Assembly: GCA_022410635.1 (NCBI GenBank)
Contig: JAJVDF010000002.1
Location: forward strand, 489,176 to 553,175
Reading direction: 5' to 3'
Source: Tretioscincus oriximinensis
Lineage: Eukaryota > Chordata > Lepidosauria > Squamata > Gymnophthalmidae
Length of the DNA: 64,000 nucleotides
Position 1 is the first letter of the stretch. Every line of letters begins with the position of its first letter. Below, piece by piece: positions 35,430-45,689 of the stretch. The translations under genes and the position numbers were made by a program. Under the pieces are notes generated by a model, which was not told the DNA's origin, made no database searches, and saw only the letters and a program-made list of their open reading frames with translations.

Positions 35430-35680
35430 CCACCGCCTCCCTTACCTTAATGTTTCTCACGTGCCAGGAGCAGGAAAGGGGCCCCTTGGGCATTCTCGGC
35501 GGGGCAAAGCGGGAGAAATAAGACCCCCAAATTCCCTTTCTCCTTTTGCAATCACACACGTGGCTTCCTCCCTTTTCCGCCCTGACCTGCCGACGCTGCT
35601 TGATGACGCATTCCGATTCAATTTCAACGCTCTCTCTCTACCCCCCCTCCCCCCACCTTCCTGCACCAAAACTGGGTCTC
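35430..35680 (-). promoter_or_regulatory. TRMT61A: Candidate TRMT61A promoter and untranslated first exon
   Basis: About 12 CpG fall in ~200 bp, far above the surroundings. On the minus strand there is TGCGTCATCA (CRE/ATF type, near 35610), CCACGTG (near 35565) and GGCACGTGAG (near 35460), followed by a strong donor CATTAAG|GTAAGGG with GT at 35446-35445. A first exon ending at 35447 would splice to 29872. This is inference from motif layout. A GC-rich repeat or an LTR is an alternative. Confidence 0.35.
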
Positions 35681-35837
35681 TTTCTTTGCAAGCTCCCTTC
35701 CCTGCTGCCCTCCTGTTTAGCCCCAGTGCAGTTTTTCACAATCTTTCTTTTGCACTTGCACACAGGCGCCCTTGCTCAGCTCTGCTCCCCCCACAAGGAG
35801 CCTGGAGGAGAGGAAATCAGTGGTTTCAGTTTCTTAC

Positions 35838-35884
<47 letters not shown>
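35838..35884. repeat. (ATC)n microsatellite
   Basis: Fifteen ATC/TCA units. An open frame reading through as poly-His/poly-Ile is not a gene. Confidence 0.95.
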
Positions 35885-35889
<5 letters not shown>

Positions 35890-35939
35890 CAATGTAGATG
35901 GTGCAGCCAATGAAGTTGCTTGGTGCGTTTCAAGGCAGC

Positions 35940-36810
35940 ATCAGTCGCTTAGGAATCCGTCTCTCGCCTGGGAGATGGGGTTTCGAAGCCCTGTGCTGGA
36001 AGTGGGGAGGGGTGAGCACCTTCCAATTGCCTGTAGCTCTAGCCAACCCAGCTATTCGAAAGCATGAATTGCAAGAAATTGCAACTGACTGCAAGGGTCT
36101 GGAGCACCTCCCTTACGAAGCAAGGCTGCAACGTCTGGGCCTCTTCAGCCTTGAAAGGAGACGTTTGAGGGGTGATCTGATTGAAGTGTACAAAATCCTG
36201 CATGGGATCGACAGGGTGAATAGAGAAAAAATGTTTTCTCTATCACACAACCCAAGGACCAAAGGGCNCTCCTTAAAACTGTTGGGTAGAAAAGTGAGAA
36301 CAGACAAAGGAAAGTATTTTTTAACCCAGAGGGTCATCGGCCTGTGGAATTTAGTTCCTGAAGAGGTAGTGGTAGCTAACAGCTTGGATAGTTTCAAGAC
36401 AGGACTAGACAGGTTTATGGAAAGCAAGGATATAAATGGATACTAAGATAGTTGTCTGGATGTAGCCTCCAGGATGGAGCAACAGGCAGGACTCTTGAAA
36501 TACCATTTGCAGGGAGTCATGAACAGGAGCATATTTTGCTTTCCTCTGTTCGGATTGCCCAGGTGCATCTGGTGGGCCTCTGTGTGACACAAAATGCTGG
36601 ACTCGATGGGCTGTGGCCTGATCTAGGATGGCTCTTCTTATGTTCTTATGTTCTTAAGTAGAGATACATGGGAACCACCACAGCCTGGTGGGGAAGATAG
36701 AATGTGAGCCTTCGGGCAAAATATATCCTTGTAAGCCGCTTTGAGTCCCTTTGAAAAGGTGAGAAAAGCGGGGTATAAGAACCAAGTTCTTCTTCTTCTT
36801 CTTTCTGAAC
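35940..36810 (+). mobile_element. S2 SINE split by a CR1 insertion
   Basis: The 5' part (35940-36097: CGTCTCTCGCCTGGGAGATG, GGTTTCGAAGCCC B box) resumes at 36656 with TAGAGATACATGGGAACCAC and ends in TTCTTCTTCTTCTT at ~36805. It is intact otherwise when compared with 56793-57091. Confidence 0.9.
36098..36655 (+). mobile_element. CR1-type LINE 3' end, nested in S2
   Basis: Well preserved: GGTCTGGAGCACCTCCCTTA, the C-terminal ORF2 (LFSLERRRLRGDLIEVYKIL, LDSFKTGLDRFM), the 3' UTR and the TTCTTATG repeats. It is among the least diverged CR1 copies here, so probably a later insertion. Confidence 0.95.
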
Positions 36811-36899
36811 TTGGGATGCACCTTGGAATAGGGCGGACTCCTGCTGTCTGCATGCTGCTGCAGGCTATGGCAGGCCGCATTGTGCCAAGTGAGCGGAGT

Positions 36900-37135
36900 T
36901 GGTTTTATATTCAAAGCAGCTCACACGACCTTCTGACTCAAAGCAGCTCACATAACCTCCTGTTCTCTCCACAACAGAACCTTGTGAAATAGGTGGGGCT
37001 GAGAGAGTTCTAAAGAAGTGTGACTGTATATCACAAGAGCACCCAGAAACCCATGTCGGAATTTAGAATCCACCTGGGAGGCGACCAGATAAGAATCTGA
37101 CTTTAACCACAAGACCAGACCGGCCACCCACAATG
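36900..37135 (-). mobile_element. S1 SINE
   Basis: TTCAAAGCAGCTCACA repeated twice at the tail side, then CACAACAGAACCTTGTGAAA, ACCAGATAAGAATCTGACTT and the A-box complement. Confidence 0.75.
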
Positions 37136-37139
37136 CCTA

Positions 37140-37580
37140 TAAATAAGTCTAAATTTCCAGCCCTTATTAATTGCTGGCCAGAGCTTCTTACCAGGCGAGG
37201 TGTGTTGAATTCTGAGCGAAACTACACCAACACGATACTGAGTCATGGCCCGTGTGATAACGACAGACTGGCAATGATATGGAATACAAGCAATCCATAC
37301 TTGCATTAGGAATGGCACAATTTTTGTGTTGAAAGCAAATCCAATGTCTCATCTACCATAGTTTTCTTGACTAAGAAGTCAAGAAGAAAACAAAACTGCA
37401 TTCATCGTAGTGAATGACCTGTTGGTTTCTTTCAGGGGCTGCGTCTTCATGAAGGATTTTTACTGAGATGGTACCAACCCTATGAGTTCACACATATTCC
37501 AGGTTCCCACTTCCATACTTTATTTAAAAAATAATTGCCAAAAGCAACATGCAGTTGAATTTACAAGCACGAATCCCCCA
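37140..37580. other. No recognised feature
   Basis: Intergenic sequence. Confidence 0.45.
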
Positions 37581-37639
37581 TTATCCCCTTCTTTAATATA
37601 CATTAAAACACACAAAAAATAATAATTTAGTCTTTAAGA

Positions 37640-37726
37640 AGTTACGGGCTGTTCAGTGTACCCTTCTAATAGAATATTATGTACATAATTCTGATCCTCA
37701 GTAATNCCATTTACGTTTACATTATC
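37640..37726 (-). mobile_element. CR1-type LINE fragment (upstream of endonuclease)
   Basis: AATATTATGTACATAATTCT, GATCCTCAGTAATNCCATTT and ACGTTTACATTATC match 29170-29228, the region just 5' of the endonuclease in the large CR1. Confidence 0.6.
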
Positions 37727-38945
37727 TTTTTTTTTTGAATGTATATTTTTATTGATATTTATAAAGCATGACATTGTAAAATACACATATGTAAAATACA
37801 CATTGAAATCANCCATTTCTCTATACATGTCATACAATAAAAAGTCCCCTCCACCTCACCAAAAAGTGCTCCCCCTCCCTCCCCCNCCTACTTGAGGATA
37901 TCCAGCACAATCTTAAGTAAATCTTTTCAAATCCAAAATCCAGTATATTGTAAATGCCGTGGGTGAATACATCTTATGAAATATCACATAGGAAATGAAG
38001 GCCCTCCATTTTTTCTCCCATATTAGATGAAGTGTGATTCCCAATCTTCTTAGCCTTCTTTCCCTTAAAAAGTCAAAGAGTACAATTTCTGCCATATAAT
38101 CATACCAGGCTTCCATGGTCCATTTTTCTTTATCTTTCCATCCCCTTGCAATCTGAATATGAGCTGCCCTTATCCCTTGCTTAAGTATATATACCTTATN
38201 NCGCTCTATTTGTCTTAAATTCTTATTTCCTATAAGGACCTCCTTCACCACAGGGATATTTACCTGAAGTATATTTGTAAGTTCCCCTGTTATCTCCTCC
38301 CAATACTTCTTTACTTCTCTGCAATCAAACCACATATGCATATAAGTCCCTGTATCTGTACCACAATGCCAACACAATGATGATATATTAAGCATATGTG
38401 ATAATTGACTGGGAGTTCTATACCACTTTGTCATTAATTTCAGTTCCACTTCTCTAAATTTGTTACATTTAATTAAAAGGTATTCATTTCTCNACTTTTC
38501 CCAATTTTCATCATTCATATCTAAGTCCTGCGTCCACCTTTGTTTTATGCTTTCATAGTTTTTGTATCTGTATTTGTTTATTAATCTATATAATATTCCT
38601 ACTAATGATTTTTCACCTTGTAATTTTCTATATATTAATTTTTCGTATTCTGATGGTGCCTCTCTCATTTTTTGTATTATTAATGGTTTATTTATAAAAT
38701 TATATATTGCAGNTTCTGTTATCCATTGTAATGGTCATACATCTGACACTTGGTCAAAACACTTCCCCCTGCTGCCTCTCTTCCTTCATTTCTATTATAA
38801 TTTTACTTTTATTACTGTTGAAATCCTCTTCTATTACANGATTCACTTGTCCCTTTAGTTATGGTCACTACGATATTTTTAGTAAAAGTATTAAAATGTA
38901 TTCATTTAGTATATGCTATGAAGTGAATTTCCTCCCATTTAGTTT
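37727..38945 (-). mobile_element. L1 LINE, 3' segment of a 5'-inverted insertion
   Basis: The minus strand reads from ~38945 to a poly(A) at 37737-37728. The coding part (to 37913) includes the L1 C-terminal zinc-knuckle-like block SSLCWHCGTDTGTYMHMWFD, CREVKKYWEEI and a basic terminus, ending just before the 3' UTR with a G-rich tract. Ns break two codons. Confidence 0.85.
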
Positions 38946-38949
38946 TCTT

Positions 38950-39870
38950 TTTTAAAAAAAAAACTTTTTCTATTGGATATAATTAAAATTGTGCTTTTTT
39001 TTAAGAAAAAAACAAAAGTAGTCCTATTTAATTTTTATTTTTTAGTATTTTGTATAATGTTTATATCTAACTCGGTTAATTCTATACCAGCTTTAAATAG
39101 GATTATTCAAAAGTTTAAATCTAATACTGGTTTAAAAATTAATCAAGCTAAATCAGAAATATGGATGCATAACATTCCACCCAATGACCAGTTAATTATC
39201 CGTCATCTCACAAAAAAAAAAATTGGTAGTAAAAAAATGAAATACTTTGGAGCGACTTTAACAAAAAATTTCAATAACTTTGTGAAAATTAATACGTAAA
39301 TAATCTGGAGTATGGTTAAAAAAATTATTTAAAAATGGAAGAAAAAATCTTTATTTTATTTATTTGTATTTGTATCTCGTCCTATAACCGAAGGTCTCAG
39401 AGTGGCCAACCATAGGGCTGTGCACGTAGCTTTTGTTGCTTTCTCCACAACAGACACCCTGTGGAGTAGGTGGGGCTCAGAGAGTTCAAAGAACTATGAC
39501 TGATCCAAGGTCACCCAGCTGACTTTCGTAAAAGGAGTGGGGAATCGAACCACGGGACTACCAGGTACAAGTCCAACACTCAACCACTACACCAGACTGG
39601 CTCTCACTACACCAAACTGGCTTTAAACATGATTTCTAATATTCGTGCCATGAAAATGATTATTCTACCCCCAATACTATTTTTATTTCAAATACTACCA
39701 GCAAAGATTCCAAATCATATGATCAAGCGATGGGACAATTCTCTATCCTATTGGATTCAGAACACTTGTGCAGGCCGTATAAAATAAGATTTCTTTTATT
39801 CGCTGAAAGATGACAGTGAATGAGGGGGTTCCAAACCTACAAATCTTTTATGATTCAAAATCCTACCGAT
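38950..39870 (+). mobile_element. L1 LINE, inverted 5' segment
   Basis: The plus strand encodes L1 RT-region sequence (KFKSNTGLKINQAKSEIWMH, MKYFGATLTKN), then after an S1 insertion NMISNIRAMKMIILPPILFL, FQILPAKIPNHM and a decayed GG...N...Y block to ~39870. These residues lie upstream of the minus-strand C-terminus in L1, so the pair fits one twin-primed insertion. Confidence 0.75.
39345..39625 (-). mobile_element. S1 SINE, nested in L1
   Basis: (ATTT)n, CCGAAGGTCTCAGAGTGGCC, CACAACAGACACCCTGTGGA, GGAATCGAACC and CACTCAACCACTACACCAGA. It is close in sequence to 59255-59475. Confidence 0.9.
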
Positions 39871-39879
39871 CCCCCCCTT

Positions 39880-40955
39880 CCTTTAAGAGGATGTAGCAAG
39901 GAAGTGCTTCTAAAAACAGTTTCCTTGCAACAATTGACAGGTGAGAACATCTTCACTTTGTGGACGAGTTTAGCCTGCTAATCCTTGCAGATTACATCAG
40001 CCCTGAAGACACACCCACAGAATTCCGGCAGGTCTGGCTGCCATTTAGGACGCTTTCAGTGCCCCAGCATTAGCCGGGCAGAAACTTCCCTTGTTCCAAT
40101 GCCAGTAGAAGAAGCTGGCCTGCTGGCAGAACTGGTTATGTAAGTGTCTACAATTTTAGGAAAGTGAAGAGAGCACTCAAATGAAAATGATTTTATCACT
40201 TTGTTGGCATGCAATCTGATAAACATTTCTCAGAACTGGAAATTTCCTCAGCAAGCGCAAAATAATCCTCTGAAGCTTCACCATTCCAGTTTCATGTCAC
40301 TGGTATTGAAAAACATGCATTCTTGTGCCTTCGCTGGAAGAAAAGTATATTCTAGGAATGGCAAAGATGCCCCTAATTAAAACCACTTCGTGAGATTAAG
40401 AGGTTTAAACAAAACCTCTGCATTCAGGAATCGGTTCTCATACATGAGTGGAAAAGCTTTCGCTAGAGAACGTAACTATAACAAAGGTCAACAAGAGGAC
40501 ACAATTCTAAGGAGGTAGGATTAGTTTGAACATCTGTGCTCTCCCTCAGTAATTCTTGCATTTAAAGTTTGCAGACATCTCAAGAAGTGGAGCGATCTGT
40601 GGCTTTCTTCACGGTCTGCTGTCCATATGCAAATAAATGTGGGGCTGCTACAAGCATTATTACAAATATTTTAGCTAAACATCTGTCTGTTGTCTAGTCA
40701 TTTTTTTGTGATGATGCATTACTGGTCCATCAGATAAAAGTAGTATTAGTAATAGCCTACCAGAGATGGATACTCGGAATCTATATCGTAATTCCCATGA
40801 GTTTTTAAGAACTATAGTTTCTAAGTCCTGGGTTCCCAGCCCTGGCATATTTCTTATACATTCCTGTGTGAGAATTTGCATGAGAATGGAGAATCTCCCA
40901 AAATGTATGAGACTCTCATGCAATTCCCAGCAATGAGAATATCTGGCTGGATGCA
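39880..40955. other. No recognised feature
   Basis: Intergenic and unique-looking. No exon is supported. Confidence 0.45.
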
Positions 40956-40959
40956 CATC

Positions 40960-41470
40960 ACACCGGTCCTTAAAGGTCTGCACTGGCTGCCCATTAGCTG
41001 CTGAGTCCAATTCAAGGTGTTTATTTTAGCATACGAAGCCCTAAACGGCTTGGCCCCTGACTATCTGAAGGAGTGCCTTCACCCATATAAACCCGCCCAT
41101 GCATTCAAGATGTGGAGCTTCTGATAGTTCCTGCCCCTGNAGAGATGCAGGGGGTAGGGGCACATCGGAGGACCTTCTCTGTGGTGGCTCCCATGCTCTT
41201 GAACAGCCTCCCTCTCATAGGTGTAGCTAGACTCTTGGGGGCCCAGGGCAGATAAACAAAGTGGGGCCCCAGGAGCCTGAAAATTTTAATTTTACAAATG
41301 TGCTGCCCCCCAGACAACCCTAACTCGGGGGCCCCTGGGTTGCCCTATGGCAGCTATGTCCCTGCTCCCTATAGATTCTCGCCAGGCACCTACATTGCAT
41401 AGTTTTGGGTGTCTGGTAAAAACATACNTCTTCACCCAGGCTTATGAATCTTAAATAGCTTCCTCTGCAT
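40960..41470 (+). mobile_element. L2-type LINE, ORF2 C-terminal fragment
   Basis: Translates with breaks to HITPVLKGLHWLPIS, FKVFILAYEALNGLAPDYLK and ECLHPYKPAHAFK, then SEDLLCGGSHALEQPP-like sequence in another frame. LHWLPI and LNGLAP are hallmarks of L2/Rex-type LINEs. It resumes after the hAT at 41373 with FGCLVKTYXFTQAYES-like sequence. Confidence 0.8.
41216..41364. mobile_element. hAT-type MITE, 149 bp, nested in L2
   Basis: Ends CATAGGTGTAGCTAGAC and GCAGCTATGTCCCTG are inverted with decay (TAGCT core). Flanks CTCCCTCT (41208-41215) and CTCCCTAT (41365-41372) match at 7 of 8 bases. Confidence 0.75.
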
Positions 41471-41534
41471 TCTGTCCTTCTGCAAAGGGTGAGCTGGAGG
41501 GAGGAAAGGAGGGAGGGTACGTATCTTTTTAAAC

Positions 41535-41535
<1 letters not shown>

Positions 41536-41565
<30 letters not shown>

Positions 41566-41683
41566 CTTCTTCTTCTTCTTCTTCTTCTTCTTCTTCTTCT
41601 TCTTCTTCTTCTTCTTCTTCTTCTTCTTCTTCTTCTTCTTCTTCTTCTTCTTCTTCTTCTTCTTCTTCTTCTTCTTCTTCTTC

Positions 41684-41760
<77 letters not shown>
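41536..41760. repeat. Compound microsatellite (CTT)50-(ATC)13-(ATT)11
   Basis: Three trinucleotide arrays join without spacer: CTT 41536-41686, ATC 41687-41725, ATT 41726-41760. Open frames through it (poly-Phe, poly-Glu, poly-Lys) are artefacts. A CTT-tailed SINE may have seeded it, but no S2 body is visible beside it. Confidence 0.98.
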
Positions 41761-41764
41761 ACAG

Positions 41765-42550
41765 CATCTTGTTTTTCAGATCTTTGTGAAGGGCAGGATT
41801 TAAATTAACCAATCATCCAATAAAAACATGGAAGATAGAAGAGCCTGGAATGCTATGATGAGGAATCAGACACAACAGGACAACTGAGTAACCTTTGATT
41901 CTTGAAAACAAAAAAATTCATGCAGTTTTTCCTGCTTAATATTGCTGTTTTGACAAATACTTTTAATCCCTCTTCAATTCCAAAGAACTGGACTAAACTG
42001 GGGGTGGGAGGAGAAGGTGGTTTTCCATTTCAGTCCAGTTTTTTACAATAAAAGTTGACTAAAAGCACATGTCAGAACACAATCCATTAGTTAATTGTGA
42101 TTAATGCTGCTTTTCCATGTCATTATGAAGGGTGCAGAATCTCCATTTGGTTAGCTTAGGGATAAGGTTAAGAAAAGAAACTCTTAGGAAAAGAGTTACT
42201 GGGATTTCTTAAACCTAAGCCATTCCTGTGATGAAATAAATACTTCTTTCTTACAGCATTGATCTTCTGCATAACATTAATAATTAGGCCACTAGGGAAG
42301 CGGACAGTGTGATCCCCCAAGTAGCTATATGCTTTTTCTCCTACGAGTTTGACACCTTTGGCGCAAAATTACCTGCAAGCTTTGTTGTTGGTCAAAACTT
42401 GCTTTCTGCTCTGTAATTCAGAGTCATCCAGCAAGTCAGTCAAGGTCATTTGCAATGCTTGATTCTATTCCAAAGACATTAGCAAAGAGAATTTGGGGAA
42501 AGGGTAAGAGGAAAGTGTTCTGTATCAGAAAAATTTCCATAAAAACAAAC
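41765..42550. other. No recognised feature
   Basis: Intergenic sequence. Confidence 0.45.
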
Positions 42551-42555
42551 AGAGG

Positions 42556-42727
42556 CCCTGTCCCCACTGCGCCTTATTCTGGGTGATATTTCAGTACTTA
42601 GCTTGTCCATCCACATGCCAGTGTAGACTATGGCAGGCCCCATGGGCCTACCATAGGCTATGCTGGCATGTAGGTGGCAGGCTCCTATTCCAAGATGTAG
42701 CCCAGTATGAGGCTCAGTTGGGACAGG
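42556..42727. mobile_element. FB-A fold-back element, complete
   Basis: CCCTGTCCCCACTG on the left pairs with CAGTTGGGACAGG on the right. The arms continue (GCCTTATTCTGGG, CATCCACATGCCAGTGTAGA, CTATGGCAGGCCC) to a centre at ~42640. The whole element is one imperfect ~172-bp palindrome. Confidence 0.85.
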
Positions 42728-43129
42728 ACCAGAGAATGTTAAAGCACAACAATTTTAATTAATCCACAGGGAGACAATTGCATGTAGTACTCAACAGATA
42801 GATATCTTTTCCTACTCTTTCTCACTCTCTCTTTCTTGCAAATATTCACAGGAATCCTGTTATATAAGACTGACAGATGGTCTGAATATAGGTTTCTTTA
42901 TGGTGTTTGCATCCTACCTTCCTTCTGAAGAACTCAGGACTAAATGTGTTTGTTCTTCTCACCTTCCAGGATAGATTAGGCTGAGGTGCTGCTGTGGCTT
43001 CACAGAACCCTCAGATCAGGCTTCCCTAGTTTCAGAGGTGAATTCAACAGTTTCACCGAGGTTCGATGGCTTGATACTTCCAGGTTCAGAAGTTTGGCAA
43101 GGAAGCATGAGCTCGCTCTGTGCTCAATG

Positions 43130-43568
43130 AAGCCTGATCCATACTCGACAAAAGATATTGGATTGACAAAATTTGGACTTTAATTCTCAACGAACATATG
43201 CATGTACAGTCCCGTAGAATGCTTGGTTCTAAGGAAAATCACCAGGCGGACTTCTTAACTAAATGGGGTCCCTTTTTTCAAGCTGCCAAAACTGATCGCT
43301 CTCTTCGTCCGAATGCTCTTTATTATGCTTCTCTTTGTAACAAGAAACTTACATATTGATTCTTGTTTTTGCCATCGAACTTATAATGTTGCTGAAGATT
43401 GGTTCCCCTTTGATACCAGAGGTTGGTCCCAGTTCAGATTCTGTATCATTCTATGGCCTTGACTGGTTCCAGTTACACACCACTTTTATGTTATAATATC
43501 TCAATGTCTCATATTCTGTTAACTTTACTGATTTATTTCAATAAAATTATTTAAAAAATAAATAAATA
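43130..43568 (+). mobile_element. L1 LINE 3' end, second subfamily
   Basis: Reads WTLILNEHMHVQSRMLGSKE, NHQADFLTKWGPFFQAAK, then a 3' UTR ending CAATAAAATTATTTAAAAAA. This is unlike the L1 at 37.7 kb in sequence but has the L1 W.PF-type terminus. Confidence 0.6.
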
Positions 43569-43589
43569 AAGCCTGATCCACATATCACT

Positions 43590-43690
43590 TATATGCTACA
43601 ATATTCCACAATAAATCATTGTGTGGTCTGGTTTATTCCAGAATATCCATGCTTTGTTGTGGAATATAGTGAAATAAATAAATGATGTGT
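43590..43690. repeat. FB-B fold-back element (copy 2)
   Basis: ACAATATTCCACAATAAATC and GCTTTGTTGTGGAATATAGT pair around TCTGGTTTATTCCAGAATAT, as in 33980-34052. Confidence 0.65.
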
Positions 43691-43699
43691 GAAGAAGGG

Positions 43700-45685
43700 C
43701 TTAAGTGTCTTCAGAGAAGGGGAACCTTTTTTCTCCAGTCAGGCCAGAAGATTGTTGGTTGGAAAAAGGACCTCATTGCCCCACCAAAGACAGATGTGCT
43801 NCCCCAAAGCCTATGATTGCTTGGCCCATGCTGGTGGACACTTGCGTTTAGAACTATGGGCCGTCATTATTGAGGAAGCCTATCTCAAGTGCTAAATTGG
43901 AATAGACCCCCGACCCCATTTCCTGGCAGAAATGCATTGTCTTTTACAGGCAGTAACTGAGGTGAGTTCCAGACCTACCTTTGGTAAATCCAAGTCTCAA
44001 AGAAGCCTGTTGCTTTTTACCCCTGAGCAACCATAGCATTTTTAGCAGTTTAGCAGCATGAATTAATGGATGAGCTTTGGAGTGTTTGGCTGATTGCTGA
44101 ACTTGGTACTCAGCTGGACATGGGATTCCTAAACACACTGAGCCAAGGATCTGGACACATCCTCAGGTCACAAAGTATGAAGGTCCTATCTTAGGTTTGC
44201 TGCCAGAAATCCCTCAGGATAATTTAGGAGGCTAATCTCTCTNTATATATATATTTCCTGGATTCACAAATAGTCTCCGAAGGCTCTGCAACTGGACAAT
44301 ATTTGGATGAATACCAGGATCTGGTGATGGTATTGATGTTCTAAAGCCAGGGCCAGGCCAGCAGTGGTTGCCATGGATCCTGGCCCAGCACAGTAGCAGG
44401 AACAGGGAAGGAGCAACTCAGGAAGAATGAAGAAGGAATATAAGGGGAAGGAAGCGTAAGCTAGATTCCCCTTGCATTAAAGTTAGGCACGGGCTTGTTC
44501 TACTAGTATTTTATAAGATTGTGCTACCTGTGCATTGCATCACCAATATATCAACTTACTGCCTGGTATCCGAGGTGTCATTTGCATATCCTTCAATGAG
44601 CAGAGCTCACGGATGCTCCCTTTTCACGTTGTCTGCTTTTTCCAGTACAGACAGGTACTTTGATTCATTCTGGGTGTAGGAAGACGTAGCATTGGGAAAT
44701 AGGCGCCTTTTCCTCCAGAAACCGATCACATCATGTTTCTGCTCCAAATTACTGGAAGGAAAAGCTTTCTTTCTGCCTGGAGCTTCCCCCACCTTGCTCT
44801 GAACTTCTTGGTGGCTGGTTTGCCCTTGGGGACAAGCCACATTATAATCCTCACACATACAATAGAACTTACTCTAAAGCAAGCAAGTTAACTGCTCCGA
44901 CGGTTCTAGTGAGTGGTTGCAAAGACTGTATGACATGGACAATTTAGAAAATATGTGACTATATAATCAATGTGATTGCATCTGAAATTTCTAATTGTAA
45001 AGTTAATAATCTGGAAAATACTTAGAAAACAAGAGATTGTAAGCAAGAGCTGTATTGAAGATTGATATTAATCATAGGCTATGTTCCTACTGGGGGGGAA
45101 GAAATGGTGTGGATCTAAATCCATTTTGTTGTTTTCCCCCATTTCCTGTCCCACTTTCGTTCCATTTTAAGGCTTGACCAGACAGGGAACGATACTACAT
45201 GAGCCGTGTAACCAAAGTGTGAAGAAAACGCATATTGCGCTCTAAAAAGCTTCATGGAAAAATAGCTTCATAGCACTTTTCTCCAACGTGGCAGGATATG
45301 CTGTGCTGTGTCATACGGTGCAGAATGTATATATGGTTGCCAGAAAGGACAACCATGCATGTGCACGTTGACACACATCTGCAGATTTAGTGGTACCAAA
45401 ATACCCAGGTAAGCAGCATCTAGATGTCAAGGACTGTAAAGCTACCACACCTTCCTAACACTACTGCCTCTGTCTAATGAACAGTGAATCAATTCATTGC
45501 AGAATGATTTAATCACACGATGATTGTTTATTATGCGAGGAAGGTGCATGTATGGATGTCCCTGAAGTTGGGTATTGGCATCTGCCATCCAGACCCTCTT
45601 TCATACGCGGCTACTGCATCCATATGCATTTCCAGCAATGTGAAGTTAAAGTGCCTGGACATGGCACTCACCACCCAGTATGCTT
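43700..45685. other. No recognised feature
   Basis: About 2 kb of intergenic sequence. Only a short (TA)n near 44245 stands out. Confidence 0.45.
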
Positions 45686-45689
45686 GTGA

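Noticed and set aside
35323..35913. 196-codon plus-strand open frame ending in poly-His
   Set aside because: It begins at the edge of a fold-back repeat, crosses a CpG-rich non-coding block and reads through an (ATC)n array. The composition is Pro/Ser-rich with no motif.
41320..41812. Open frames encoding poly-Lys, poly-Glu/Asp and poly-Phe/Ile
   Set aside because: They are translations of the CTT/ATC/ATT microsatellite.
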